Notes: generated from the sequence alone by a model not told the origin. A DNA stretch of 25,000 nt from Saccoglossus kowalevskii (GCF_000003605.2 NW_003143804.1:130690-155689); one strand, 5' to 3'; counted from the first letter of the stretch, positions 1-11,858 are shown. Numbers and translations are program-made.

Positions 1-2711
1 GGGTCATCACCTACGCATTGCGTCAGGTGGCCATAGTGTGTCATTGTTTACAAACAAGTGTCTACCCATAAGCCTTTGTGTTCTTAACGCGAGTTGTTAT
101 CGTCGCTTGGGGCTCAATTCCCAAGCGTGCGCAGGTGACGACACTGCCGCTTTAAATTCCAGAGATTTTAGCTTAAAAGTCTTGCATCCAAATAATTGCA
201 TATTTTGAAGACTGAACATTTTAAGTGGAACTTTGCCTATGCTATGCATTATGGATGGATAGCATAGAAGAAAATGCTATTTGTCCGAATGATGTAACTA
301 TGAAATGTCTTACTTTCAGAAATCAAAAATGTGTGTTTTTATAATTCCCCCTTTTAGTTTGTAATTTGCGTTTTCCAAAATTGTTGATCAGCAGATTTTA
401 AAAATATAGACTAGTTTTAAATGGTCAATTCCTAAATACCTTTTATTGCCTGCGAAGCATTTTCTATATCATCTTTCTTTGGTTTTCTTCCGTGTTCCAC
501 TTGAAATCCAGCTTCCCATGTTTTCAACTGTTTCTTCACTTTTGCAGCACGCTCACTGATTCCTGTAGGACTACTCATATCACACTTCGCTTCAGTTCAA
601 TCATCAAACTGAGGGTAATCGACGAATCGGCAGCGCCAATCACAGTCAACGAAGCCACTAGTTCAGATTCAGGATCAGAGGCACGACTAAAAACTATCAA
701 AAACTGAAAGCAGTTTTCAATTATTCCGGAACATTGCGATTTTGTTCAGAAATCACTATTTCTTTTTCAATTTTAGCGCCACTGCTCCTCACCGTCGACC
801 ATGTTTGTCGAAATGCATGTTGGGAACATCGTTTTGCTTTGATAGAAAAAACAACCGAACTTACAAAATGATAAATGATGGCGCTAACGACTTTGACCAT
901 TATTCCGCCGGATCGACGATTAGTTTTTGATCTGATTGAAATTAAGATTCTATTTTAGGCTTCTTAAATTTTTTCTCATTTAAAAATAAAAAAAATCTAA
1001 TATAAAATATTTAATTTCTTGTTCATATACGCTCAATACAACAAAGGCTTTCCCCTTATCTTTATAAAAATCATAAATTCCCATGGCAGTTATATCATAC
1101 CAGTGCTTATTCGATCGGTCAATATAAATTCCTCGTTTCACTTTGAATTATGAAATGTATAAATATTATTAAAGATTAATGGAATGCTTTAATTGCGCTG
1201 AGAGTAATTAAATTAATTTAAAAATTATTTGTTTTATTTATTCGTAATTTTTGAAAGAGTTGGTAATAGTGAAAGCCCACAGGGTGGTGATAATGAAATA
1301 GAACAACATAAGAAGTATCCAGTAAAACAAATATATTACTAAAAAATAACAACAAATAAAGTGAAAATAAATACTCAAAAAAATACCAGATTTTAACCAG
1401 ATTGATCATAGACCTACTATAAGTGTTTATTATTCGATCGTTGTATTTTAGCTTCGGATTTTAGCAACGATTATATATACATAACTGAAATGTTAGTATT
1501 ATATATTGAAGGTCACAGAAATAAAATAGTTATCAAAAATATGTATGTTTCACTGTAATTGATATCAGAGTTATTAATTTAATAGATAAATTAATTTTTA
1601 GATAAAATATAATAGGTGTTGCGTACAAACAAGGTTCGCACATAACTGCCGTAGTAATATTTTTTGTTATGCCGTAGAATAAATACGAATTTTTCAATTT
1701 GACTGTGTACCGCTGTGCAACCAAAGCCGGATAAAAAAGTGCTTTGTGTTAATCTGCATTTAGCAAAGTGACAAATTCAGAATGCTCGCCCTCTATGGCC
1801 ACTTAAAAAAACTTCAAACAAATCCGGTGGCGGCGCTAATCTGTTCATCAAATTTAGAGTTGTAGAGTGTAATCTGTATCCGTAGCGCTTGCCACATAAT
1901 TTAAACTTGTGATATCGTTTTTCTACCAACTGTAAAAACAAATCATCTGGTTAACTCAATATAATTTGACAGTGACGTTCTGTACCGATGTACAGAAAGC
2001 GAGTCATAACAAATGCTCCAATGACTGGAACCCTACTTCGTTCATGACATGACTGGTAAACAGACTGGAATCATCACCTATTTCGTGACAGCCTATTGGT
2101 TTTAATAATCACATTTACATTGTTTCATATGATAATTCCTTTAGAACGAGTTTGTAGAATCTGAGTCCGCGTTGACGGGAATTCTCGTCGGACTACGATT
2201 TAAGAAAAACAAAATATAAAATTGCCACGACTGGGTCAGTCAACGCTTTCATCTACGTTACTGTACATTTAGATCGTTTTTCAAAGTTGAAACAAGTTTA
2301 AGATGGTATTAGAAAATATAGCTGAATAAAGTGCGACAATGTGCTATGTACACCAAACCATACACTAGATTTACATTATCAAAATGTTTCAATGAATTCA
2401 TACAATTGTTCAAATAGGGGAGGATTAGGAACCAGAAGTCAAAATACCAAAATGAAATTAAAAAAATAAAAAAAAAACTCTTTGAAAAATCTTTTCATTT
2501 ACAAACTTCTGCTAGAAAAATTGCACATTATATTACACAATTATGATTATACCGGTAGTATTAAGTTGAACCTAAATCTTTGTTGAAAACAAATTTTGTG
2601 TTGACAATGTGTGGGTACATTATGGCGAACTGAAAATTATAAATTACGTTCATCAATAGGTGTACTGATCAAATAAACACAAATCATTATTACACTGTAA
2701 CGGCAGTTGAA
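1..2711. other. Non-coding stretch, no recognisable gene
   Basis: The DNA is A+T-rich. It contains two good + strand acceptor-like sequences followed by open frames: TTTTGCAG ending at 547 with a frame to 707, and a pyrimidine tract ending TTTTAG at 776 with a frame to 930. Neither yields a product I recognise. A CAGGTG lies at 132-137 and A-rich runs at about 2455-2480. I see nothing else. Confidence 0.6.
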
Positions 2712-2719
2712 TGACGTCA
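2712..2719. promoter_or_regulatory. CRE palindrome TGACGTCA
   Basis: This is an exact CREB/ATF site within the 10-bp palindrome ATGACGTCAT. Further exact copies are at 20955-20962 and 22978-22985. A pair of ACGTCA half-sites 11 bp apart is at 3127 and 3138. Confidence 0.35.
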
Positions 2720-3280
2720 TGCATGCGATGATTACCCATGGAAAATACCTCGAAAAAGATATTGATATCCCTAAAGGCTTGTATTGTATTTCGATGTGGA
2801 CAAGGAATTACACGTAAAACACGCCTTATAATTGCCATATGTTTTAATTTGAAAAAATAAAAAATATATCCATATACAACGAAAATACAATCGTCTAAGA
2901 AACCGTCTCGCACTTTAGAAAATAGAATAATATAATATGATGCCACGCATGTACAACGTCCAAGAACATGTACGAGGATTATCTACACCATTCTATAGAC
3001 CGCGCCCTCTAGCGACAAATGGGTGTAAGCGATTCTGCTCGCCGCGTCGATATTTTTCTGATCTGTCGGTGCAAAATATGTACAGTGAATTACTATATTT
3101 TGGAATTTCTTTGCTTTTACCCATTTACGTCATTTTCACGTCACTGAAATGCGTTGTCGCAAAAGCGCGCGCGCCTCATAGTGAAGATCCATTGCTCACA
3201 TCTGGGGACGTCAACAGGTTTGATTCATGTTCATTTTGGTGATATTTAACCCATTAATAAGTTAACTTGGACAGCGATTT
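2720..3280. other. Unassigned stretch with a 101-codon ATG ORF
   Basis: A + strand ORF at 2937-3242 starts with two consecutive ATGs and has one hydrophobic segment (about residues 52-75). I do not recognise it. The same DNA contains a CTCF-like GCGCCCTCTAGCGAC at about 3001-3015, two ACGTCA half-sites and a GCGCGCGC run, so it could equally be regulatory. Confidence 0.4.
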
Positions 3281-3416
3281 CAGTGGCGGCGGCAAATTTT
3301 TAAAGGAGGGGCATGCCCAGGACTCTCTAGTAAGGTCGCGCACTCGGCTCAAGGTCGGTGAGCAGATCTCCCCCCCCCCCCGCCCTGCAAAATTTCGTGC
3401 CGCGGCGCTGCCTCTG
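3281..3416. mobile_element. Candidate MITE (136 bp) with hAT-like CAGTGGC terminus
   Basis: The left end begins CAGTGGCGGCGGCAAATTTT. The right end, read on the minus strand, begins CAGAGGCAGCGCCGCGGCAC and reaches AAATTTT, so the ends form an imperfect inverted repeat. CAGTGGCG starts are typical of many hAT-derived miniature elements. The interior is much more G+C-rich than its surroundings, with GGGCATGCCC at 3309-3318 and a 12-C run at 3370-3381. No convincing 8-bp target duplication is visible, so it is old, diverged or mis-bounded. Confidence 0.4.
3370..3381. repeat. Poly-C tract (12 C)
   Basis: An uninterrupted run of twelve C lies inside the MITE-like element, an assembly-error-prone tract. 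Confidence 0.9.
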
Positions 3417-5256
3417 AATTTCATGAAGTGTAACACATATTATAGATAATAACTGGTTCCCACTAGGTTTTATCTACAATGTTTCAACCCTGAATGAGCA
3501 CGCTAGTATGGGCACGTTATACCTGAACCAGCGCAGTGCAGCATCCAAACAGCTCATCATAAAATAATACAGCATTGTACTAGTATATGTTTTTGTCAAA
3601 CCTATTTAGATTTGTATCTGTTCTGTTATATTAATTACAATGACCTAATATGTTTTGTCACATATACACACCGTGTAGCGATAAATATGTATTATTATAG
3701 TCGCTACTGCGTCCTGGGAAACAATACGTTCTAAAATTAGGACCCCGAATTTAGGACCCCGAATATAAAACGTTTCCACACCAACCTTTCGCTAATCGGA
3801 CACTAAAAATACCACGTATTGCAGTTACTATGGAACGTTCTATATTTCATGGTAATATTGAGAATGTTCATTTCATCAAATGCGGTACCCTTTGTGATTT
3901 GATTACGAGCTCCATTGGTAGCCCATGTGTTCGCAACAAGAAGGGATGTGCGCATGCCCGTATGTCTAAAGTTTGAAGAGAGGGACAACTGTTCGTAAAA
4001 GTACTGAAGCTTGTCGCGGCGCCTGCGGGGAAAAGAGAACTACTCCACATAAAAAGAAAAAAAAGAAAGAAAAAAACTAACATCGCAACACATGAGTGCT
4101 ATTTTCTCACCAAAACCGAGAAGTTACACAATGATTTTCACAAAGGTTTGAAATAACGCTTACGCAACGACGGCTAATTTCCCGAGATACACTAACTTCC
4201 CTAGAAACGCATAAAGAAAAATACTGAAAATATATTTTCTCGTGTTTGTTTTGCGGTTTAAACACACTTTCCTTCTGCTTGGACAGGTTTCTCTAAACTA
4301 TATTGGGACGTGGGATCCGTCGCATTCGCTCTAGCGGCCAACTAGTAAATTGATTGCTACTGCATTGTCACTTTCACCTTGATACTTACACCGCCCGTGT
4401 AAATATGTTTATGATTGTTACATTGTTTCCATTCTTATTATGATATCACACTCCCTGCGTTGCTTTGGTGACGTGAGTAAACACGATACACCATTTAGAC
4501 AACACCTAGCTGTTAACCGTACCACAATGTCGGATGTCTTTGTTTCAATCGTCCCTTTCTTTCTTCGGCCGAGCTGTTTTCAAAAGAGTTCTTAACATAG
4601 CAACGCTTCAGTTGATGTTTCTCATGGATCCCTTGGGTTAAGGCTTAACAAGTCTTCGTTTCACCTCTTGGCGTTTGTCCAGGACTTCATAAACAAAGCC
4701 AATAAACATTTATTTTGTTTGTTTACACCTTACAGACGGCAATTGCAATGCATCATTAGTAAATCGCAAGGACTGCAATTTGATTTATGCTGAACTCGCC
4801 ACCCCGGTTAACGCCCATTTCGACAAGGCCTTTATTCTACGAGCAACCTTCTTAGGTGTATGTATTGTCTTTATAAAAAATATCAACATAAATTACACAA
4901 AAACAAGTCTGAACCTGCGTAGTTATTGTTTTCTTCGCCCTTTGTTCTGTTTAGAAGAATTCTGAGTTCAAACGCTGTCTATCGCACTCTGATATATTGT
5001 GTTTATCGACTTTAATCTCAGACGAAATCTTTTATTGACTATAAATTAGACGTATCGTCCTTTCTTCTGCGCACCCCATCTATCACATCTTTCTCCGTGT
5101 TGCATGATTCGCACACAGTGATTTTATTCACAACGATATACAACAAGTGTCAGCGTATGGTTTAACCATAGTGAACTCAGCCCCGTTTATAAGTAATAGT
5201 ACGAGTTGCTAACATACTTCACGGAATGGTGAGAAAGTCGTGGTCGGCTGGTGACG
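3417..5256. other. Mostly non-coding; one minus-strand exon-like segment
   Basis: On the minus strand a long T/C tract (about 4078-4025) ends CCCCGCAG, followed from 4022 by an open frame to TAG at 3803. No family was recognised. The rest (4090-5256) shows no coding signal, only scattered short ORFs. Confidence 0.5.
3737..3764. repeat. 14-bp perfect tandem duplication
   Basis: TTAGGACCCCGAAT occurs twice head to tail, at 3737-3750 and 3751-3764. Confidence 0.9.
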
Positions 5257-5269
5257 GTTGCCATGGCAC

Positions 5270-8200
5270 ATCTAGTTGCATACATGCACTAACAATGTGC
5301 CCTCTGTCCTGGCGGGAAGCCGCAACAGGTTGTAGTTATAAACCTCCCAACTATTTGTATCTCGATACTCAATGTGGGAACTAAATTAATAGTTTGAGCA
5401 AACTTCTAAACAATATTCGCGCAAAAGTTTTCAAACAGACTTCATGTTCTGTTGGCTCCAAAATTAAGGTTCATATTCAGAAATAATGAGAAATTTAAGA
5501 AAAAAAGTGCAGACAAATTTGGGCAAGAAAGTTTGGTGGTGAAAAAGTTAAACGGATCTGCTGGGGCATTACAATATTTCCCAAACCATCAGGGCTGCAT
5601 ATCATCGTTGTCTATTGGAAGAACCCTAGTATAGCGTGTGATACCCACTCTAAACAAATACTAGTAAACAAAATAATTATCCCCAAACAAAAAAGTGCTT
5701 ATGAGAGGGTAAATTAGCATGTATTGAACCTTGAACAGTATCGTAGAAAAGAACTAATGTTTCGTAACACCATGGAGGTGGTAACACCAAGGCGAATAAT
5801 ACACTGCATTACGTAATGACCCCCCCCCCAACTTGGTACAGTTTAGTTCACTTTCTGCGTTGCATGGGGTCACGGTCAAACATATTAACGGCAAGTTAAG
5901 TACAAACGAAAACACGGCATACAATCTATTGAGCTTTTACTGTCACCCCGACAAAAAAAAACACACACAAACTAAATGATGTGTTTTTTATTGGGAAGAG
6001 AATGGTATTCAATTGATCGTTCGATCGCTGCCGATCGGAGTCTTACACCATTTGAATAGTTCTATGGCCAACGCGATGCTAGTGTATCCATGGAAACCGT
6101 TCGAGTGACCAGCCGATTTCAGGAAAAACCCAAACTATTGGATTTGTTGAAGCGTAGACCAATCTTATAATGTAACCGTCGCGACTGGACGTTGTTTTTG
6201 TATCATAATTTATTACCACATAATTAATATCTCCCGGAGAAGATAACAGTTATACTAAATAAAACAATTCTTTAATAGAAGAAATAAAAGTCACAATGTT
6301 TTTAAAAAATAAAAATAATCCTTATAATATATAGTTAATATTTTGTATTTAAACTGAGACAGGGGTTATGACGTATGATAGCGATTCTCATGTCACCCTT
6401 ACTACTGTGTCAGCTGTGTTAAATAAATCAAGTATATATTCCATATATTTTGTCATGACAATTCATAACAAAGTGTGTTTCGTCTTCTTCTACTTCTATT
6501 ATGTGATAGACTGTCGCACGTTCTAGAATTGACTTCAATTTATTTATGTCTAGTGCCAGTTTCAATTTTTAGACAACATTAACTAACTCGTGATCGCGCA
6601 TGTCGCTTAGGGTCGACTGCAGAAGGAAGTGTTATTTTATTATCCAAGTAATTTGAAATTTATTTAAAAGTTAATTACTTCAAACTAAAAAAACTAGACT
6701 TGTATACGGTTTACTTTTTTGGTGTTCTTCCAATACAATAGAATATCATGAGAGTACAAACATCATGATGGAAAAATCGGGTTACCGCGAAATAGTTATT
6801 ATTACCCGACTTTCGTAATTTACACTCCAATATTTTATTTTTATTTTATTGAAAAAAAACACAAACAAATAAATAAACTAAAAACGTTTATGTCATTGAT
6901 GAAAAGCCGTTAACGTCAGGATATGACAGTACTAATCTATGAATGAATATGATGTTCAAGTTTTTGCAACGGTATTTGGCGCGGACCAGTACTATCCCCG
7001 TAAACACTTGTACTTAAAATAGTGAACGGCCCAATATACTGAGAGCGGCACCATACCGACAACGACCCAACCACAGTACTGGCACCCGTGCCCAATTAGC
7101 GGGCATAGAAAAGTCGAATGGGCGTATCTACCATGTAGTGGAATTCATCTTCGCTTTTGATGTATCGTGGATGATGCGGACGGAGATTTGTATTTACTGT
7201 TGGCACAGAATAGCTCTACAGTGCCTATTCAAGGTACCGTTGCACCTGCCGGATAAAGCTGAAAGCACTGAATACCGTTGAAAAAACTTCGATGCTCTCC
7301 GCCTCATAAAACAACTATAGAGGGTACAGTCGTCAGAGCGTTGCAATGCACCCTGGGGCGGCCGTTTCCATGTAAATAACATAGCAACTAAAAAAATAAT
7401 TCATGAACGAATAATTGTTTTTAAAAAACGCCAAATTTTGATATGTTTTTTATGTAATTATTGTAGTGAGCTGTGGACCATTTTTGTGTGGCGGGGTATT
7501 TCACTTTTAACGATTTGTCTTCTGTTATTAGACCCAGAGTACTGCGTAGAAACGCGTGCAGTGCCGACGGCGTACTGTCTGATGGCTTAGTATGTGAATA
7601 AGTATGGAACGTCTTCTTGAGATTTTCTCACGACCCTTTAGACGACGCCTCTCGAGATTTACGAGAGACGAGATGTCATGTCATCATTTCTGTTTCCCAC
7701 CAAATTCAGGTGCCGACACACTCTATCTCTATGGCACCCTACGCGGGGCGCGAACTCACTGGGTTATGCCACGTGATAAGTTTTGTCGCTGGTGCACTTG
7801 ATTCAAAACTATGCTGCCGAATTTGTCTCATGTGCCGAATATTTTGTGTTTGCTTAAAAGAATGTGAAAGTTTTTTTTTTATCGCCACATAAAAGTTGAA
7901 GCGACACCGAGAACAACTCATGCGTTTTACCTGTTACACGGGACAGAACTTTGCCCAACTATAAGTGAATTTAGTACAATTTATCCGGCAGTTGAATGAG
8001 AGAATGTTTGAAAAAAAATCCCGCAAAGAAAATGACAGAAAGAAACGATACCTTTATTTGAAAAAGAATAAAATACATTTTTCTTACAATAGTAGCAACA
8101 GCATGAAACGAGTATATCTCAAAGAAAAAAATGTGCGCATTTGTTCTGCCACCTTCTTCGCTTGCAGAGTTTATAATTTCAATTCTTCGTTAACATTAAA

Positions 8201-8567
8201 CTTTATTCTTTATTTTCCGCGCATCGGTGATGTATGTTGGTAGGACAACTTCAACATGTTTTCTGTAGTAATAATGTGATAATGAATCTATTTCAGCTCA
8301 AAATGTCACGGATAAAAGTTGGTCACAACGGTGTAGTATCATGAATTGGGTGCGTATTCACGGACACCGCGGTTCACCTACATCGATATGTGCCGTGTTT
8401 GGTTAACATGACGAGGTTGTCAGAATAGACTGGTCCTGGATGATGCATTAAAAGGGCTTATTATATGTCATACTAAAACCCCTGGATCGGAATATGTGAG
8501 GCCATGTTCCAGGCTTTAATGCACAAAACATGCACATTGCAAAAAGCAATTCCAGATCCAGGACAAC
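5270..8567. other. Non-coding stretch, no recognisable gene
   Basis: Contains partial X-box-like motifs at its left edge (5257-5269) and at 6084-6097, a poly-C run, CACCTG at 7243 and CAGGTG at 7707, and a small hairpin (CTCTCG/CGAGAG, 7649-7667). A richer-GC patch near 7190-7380 has a 62-codon minus ORF with no recognisable product. Confidence 0.6.
5820..5829. repeat. Poly-C tract (10 C)
   Basis: A run of ten C in an otherwise A+T-rich region. Confidence 0.85.
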
Positions 8568-8586
8568 GTGTGTGTGTGTGTGTGTG
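8568..8586. repeat. (GT)n microsatellite
   Basis: Nineteen bases of uninterrupted GT dinucleotide repeat, likely length-variable. Confidence 0.95.
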
Positions 8587-10439
8587 GGTCTCCCATGCCT
8601 AGGTCCCTTGGTGGTATAAAGTTGAAGTGAATGTGCCATGCGGGTATCACACAATCAATCAAATAGATGCGGGTCCCAAACCGAGTATAATGCAAGATAC
8701 CCTTTCTTTCCGTTCCACGTGGATAATTGTTATAGCGCCCCCTTCAGTGCAATACGGAACAAACGGTAACGCCCACACAACAGATGCGTCATAAGCAAGC
8801 AGGTGTGTCGGAATTCGCGCGAATTAAGATGAAATGTCTACGTCGCCCACAATCAATGACGCTTTTTTTTCCATGTTACAAAGCAATCGCGAAAACTGGC
8901 CTTTCACACGACAAAACGCGTGGCCCTCGTCTCCTCCGGGTGATGGCATGCAAGACAATACCGTTGAAGTTTTGAAAGGAACGACAGGTGCAGGGTCCAG
9001 TGAAAGCGATCAGACGTCGGTTTTGTGTTTGCCAGCTGCTCACAACGCAGACGGCGAAAAATAATGCCAGCGTTAAAAGAAACTGACACGAAATATACAA
9101 TGTTTGGTCTGGGTTTAATGTGAATAGTACAGAATACACATCAATGTCCGAGTCTGTCCCGTGCGTTTTGTGTAAAAATCGTCGAAAAAACACTTGACTC
9201 GTCATTTGGGTGAACAATTTGAATGTATATACACCCTGAAATCAAACATGTTGTCATGAAATTGACAACTACGTTGAAGTGTAACGAAAAGCTCGGGTAC
9301 CGGGGTCTTCTCGGCATCCGATGTGCAGTTATGTGTTGTCTGCCCGAAGGCATGGGGTCTCCGAGAGCTATGAACGGGCCAGTTTATACACCGAGTAAAC
9401 TAAGATCGTTGTTTACTCGAACAATGGTTACAAAGCACGTATAGAATCCCACAGATTGGCGAGTCTTTATATCGAACAAAAGATCACCCCAGTTGGCTAC
9501 ATGACCAAAGGGATCGTAGAGTCCCGTTAAATACAGTGGAAGTAAGTGAACCAGTAATCACACGCTGTAATGCGTTCCAGCGCAGACACAGTAAGAAATA
9601 AAAACATTGCAATACAGCACTCGTAGCGCGGCATCTTTCTCACGCACACGCGACGCTTCAATCGCCAACTACGTACAGTGGTGATGTGTTTAAAAATCGT
9701 CATTATATTCGGACAATTTCAGATATAAATCACTTCATTATAAAAAAAAATATATAAAAAAAACAAAACACGCGGGAAATGAGCACACTTGTTCTGAAGA
9801 AATGTCGCGAATGATAGAGTTTGACATTTTGTTTAAATGTATGCAAACTGCGCATGCATGTACACAGCCCGTACGGTAAAGAAATAATCAGGTATTTATA
9901 CACGAGTTAGAGTTTTACACCTGCTGTTGCTTTTCACTCTGTTCTCCCAGCTGTCTAGCTATGTCGGCACACTCAACAAATGGTCATTGTGAGTAGTGTA
10001 TATTAGTTGGAGGTCCTCTCAGTCTCCCAACAAAACATCGTAGGCAGGTGGCACCAAAGTGAGTATGGCCAGGCTTTACGTGTGTGCTGGAATGCCAGTA
10101 CGTCGGCGACAGCTCACAGGCTGCGCCCGTCATCGCGGCTTTATGGACGTGTCGTTTACATCCTTTTTTTTCGAAGCAACGTGTACAATTTGGCGATTTC
10201 GAATCGCCGCGTGTCAACCGTCACAGATGCACGTACACTCCATAGCATACGATTTGAAGACAGAAACACGTATAGACATGGGAACTGCACGTGACATACG
10301 TTTATGCGAATTTATTTGGGAAAATAGGTTTTCAAGTGGTCTATTAATCATTACACAAGTGCCGTAGATTCTAATGTTTGCTCAAATACCATTGCTTACC
10401 ATAAAATATTATGAACCAAATATCAACTTGTACGAATTT
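8587..10439. other. Stop-poor, relatively G+C-richer stretch, no recognised gene
   Basis: Several frames on both strands stay open here (8784-9444 and 9984-10367), which is expected where A+T content falls. The most protein-like is an ATG frame at 8834-9064 (76 codons, G at -3). It includes a 14-bp palindrome AATTCGCGCGAATT at 8812-8825 and four CAGGTG/CACCTG sites (8800, 8985, 9918, 10045). Confidence 0.5.
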
Positions 10440-10459
10440 CGTAAAACACGTGATTTACG
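10440..10459. promoter_or_regulatory. 20-bp near-palindrome centred on CACGTG
   Basis: CGTAAAACACGTGATTTACG is palindromic except for one mismatched pair (A/A at positions 7 and 14). The centre is a bHLH-type E-box CACGTG at 10447-10452. Two small tandem repeats follow closely: CTTATAAA twice at 10473-10488 and GTAGAGA twice from 10492. Confidence 0.5.
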
Positions 10460-10505
10460 GCACCATTGCACACTTATAAACTTATAAACTCGTAGAGAGT
10501 AGAGA

Positions 10506-11333
10506 GTAGGCACGGGTAGGGGATTATCTCAACAAATTCTGTAATTTTAAATAATTAGAAAAAACAACAACCAAAACTTGTAAATCCATGAATGTTTTCA
10601 ATTGAAGTTGGATATGGATAAAAATTAATATTTTGAGCAAATTTTGTTTAAATAAAAGCATCCAGAATCGTTGTATTATCAATGCTCCCATATACCAATG
10701 TGTTAGCAGTAGAGCCGAAACCAGTTACAACCGAGATAAAGAAAACATGGCGGAGTCTTTTTTTGTTTGTTTTCTCTAACTCTGTTGACTGACTGACATT
10801 TGAAGTGTGTTTTGCTCTCCCATCTGCTCGGCCACAGCCTGTTTTTAATATGATGTTGACTTATAATGCCGGCGTAATACATACAGTGTATTTACCCACG
10901 ATGGTATTAACAAACCCCCCAGCGGTGGCCATCAAAAATAAAACAGTCGTTGTTTATTTGATTATCTGATCTTTGAGATCTTTCCCGTCTGTTCGGGTGA
11001 AAAGCAAACTTAGTAATCCCCGGAAATGCTCCCTGGCAGCTGATATGTGTGATGGAAATAATTCGAATGTTGAAAGAACAAAACGTATGTTGCACACACA
11101 TTGCTCGTGACCGACCGAATGTAAGATAGAGATTATAACGGAACCTTTAATGCGCGAGAAACGGAAAGTGTTTTCAGGGCTGCCGCCAGTACCTAGGCGA
11201 TGTACAAATTATTGTAGCCGGTTTCATGTTTGAAACAGCGCCAATAAGCCCATTCGAATTCCAATACCAGAGATTTGGCTACGAGCCACTTCAGTTGTAT
11301 CTATGCAAGAGCCATTTCAGCACCAGATTATTG
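10506..11333. other. Non-coding stretch upstream of the snail promoter
   Basis: No coding signal was recognised. A RE1 left half-site (TTCAGCACC, 11316-11324) lies just before the E2-box cluster but has no right half. Confidence 0.55.
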
Positions 11334-11777
11334 CACCTGCTTGTGTTTTGGATGGAATCACCTGGCAGGTCAATACACGTGGTTGTTATAAAAAGGACAT
11401 TCCTGTTTCTGAGCGTTGGTTTATTTTTCGTGGTTTGTGAACTGTTCAGTGAAACTTGTTTATTTCATTCGACATAAAACACGCACATAAAAAAATACCC
11501 TGGCGTGGTTGTGAATGATGGGGTCAAGCTTTTGAACAACGCGTCTCATTCGTTTCCCTTTCTGAAAGGCTGGCTTTATTTTGGTTCTCAATACCTTTCA
11601 TGAAAGTGGAAATAGTCATTATCTCCCCTAGCACAATGCACCTGCAACACAAAGCACACCATTGGTTCGCATGTCGGTCCCTAACCCCGCCTTGTAACAA
11701 CTGTTTTGATTGGCGTCAACCCAAAGCAACTCGTTCTCTGATTGGCTGCCACCCACGTGCTCATTTAAATGCACCTG
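11334..11777 (+). promoter_or_regulatory. Cluster of four CACCTG E2-boxes, candidate Snail autoregulatory sites
   Basis: CACCTG occurs at 11334-11339, 11359-11364, 11639-11644 and 11772-11777, with a fifth copy as CAGGTG in the intron (12406). Chance predicts about one per 2 kb counting both strands, and by eye I find about 22 in the whole window, so four in 444 bp is locally dense. This hexamer is the established target of Snail/Slug/Scratch fingers, and vertebrate SNAI1 is known to repress its own promoter through an E-box. Two CACGTG E-boxes (11376, 11754) are interspersed. Confidence 0.5.
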
Positions 11778-11812
11778 ACGCGAAGTGATTTCACAGTGCA
11801 CGACACATTGGT
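11590..11812 (+). promoter_or_regulatory. Probable snail core and proximal promoter
   Basis: Within 220 bp upstream of the presumed leader there are three inverted CCAAT boxes (ATTGG at 11661, 11709 and 11741), a CACGTG E-box (11754-11759), a TATA-like ATTTAAAT (11763-11770) and CACCTG E2-boxes at 11639-11644 and 11772-11777. The order CCAAT, E-box, TATA-like, then leader fits a focused promoter. If the TATA-like box is used, transcription would start near 11790-11800 and give a leader of about 175 nt. Elements are seen directly; their use is inferred. Confidence 0.5.
11709..11745 (-). promoter_or_regulatory. Paired inverted CCAAT boxes, 32 bp apart
   Basis: ATTGG at 11709-11713 and 11741-11745 both sit in NF-Y-like contexts (TGATTGGCG and TGATTGGCT). 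The 32-bp spacing, about three helical turns, is typical of multi-CCAAT NF-Y promoters. A third ATTGG lies at 11661-11665. The pair ends 18 bp before the TATA-like ATTTAAAT. Confidence 0.45.
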
Positions 11813-11822
11813 ATGTGTTGTC

Positions 11823-11858
11823 ATGCAGTTAGTAGCATCTCAACAAGGGCATTTATAG
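11823..11858 (+). other. Short upstream ORF, 11 codons, snail leader
   Basis: An ATG at 11823 in the third frame ends at TAG 11856-11858, wholly before the snail start. It is a conventional short uORF after which reinitiation at 11971 is possible. It lies 10 nt after the ATG of the overlapping uORF. Confidence 0.35.

Noticed and set aside
9984-10367. Overlapping 77- to 102-codon ORFs on both strands
   Set aside because: Three frames are open at once, which points to locally lower A+T rather than coding. No domain is recognisable and most starts are not ATG.
11316-11324. RE1/NRSF site
   Set aside because: Only the left half TTCAGCACC is present; nothing like GGACAG follows at the required spacing.
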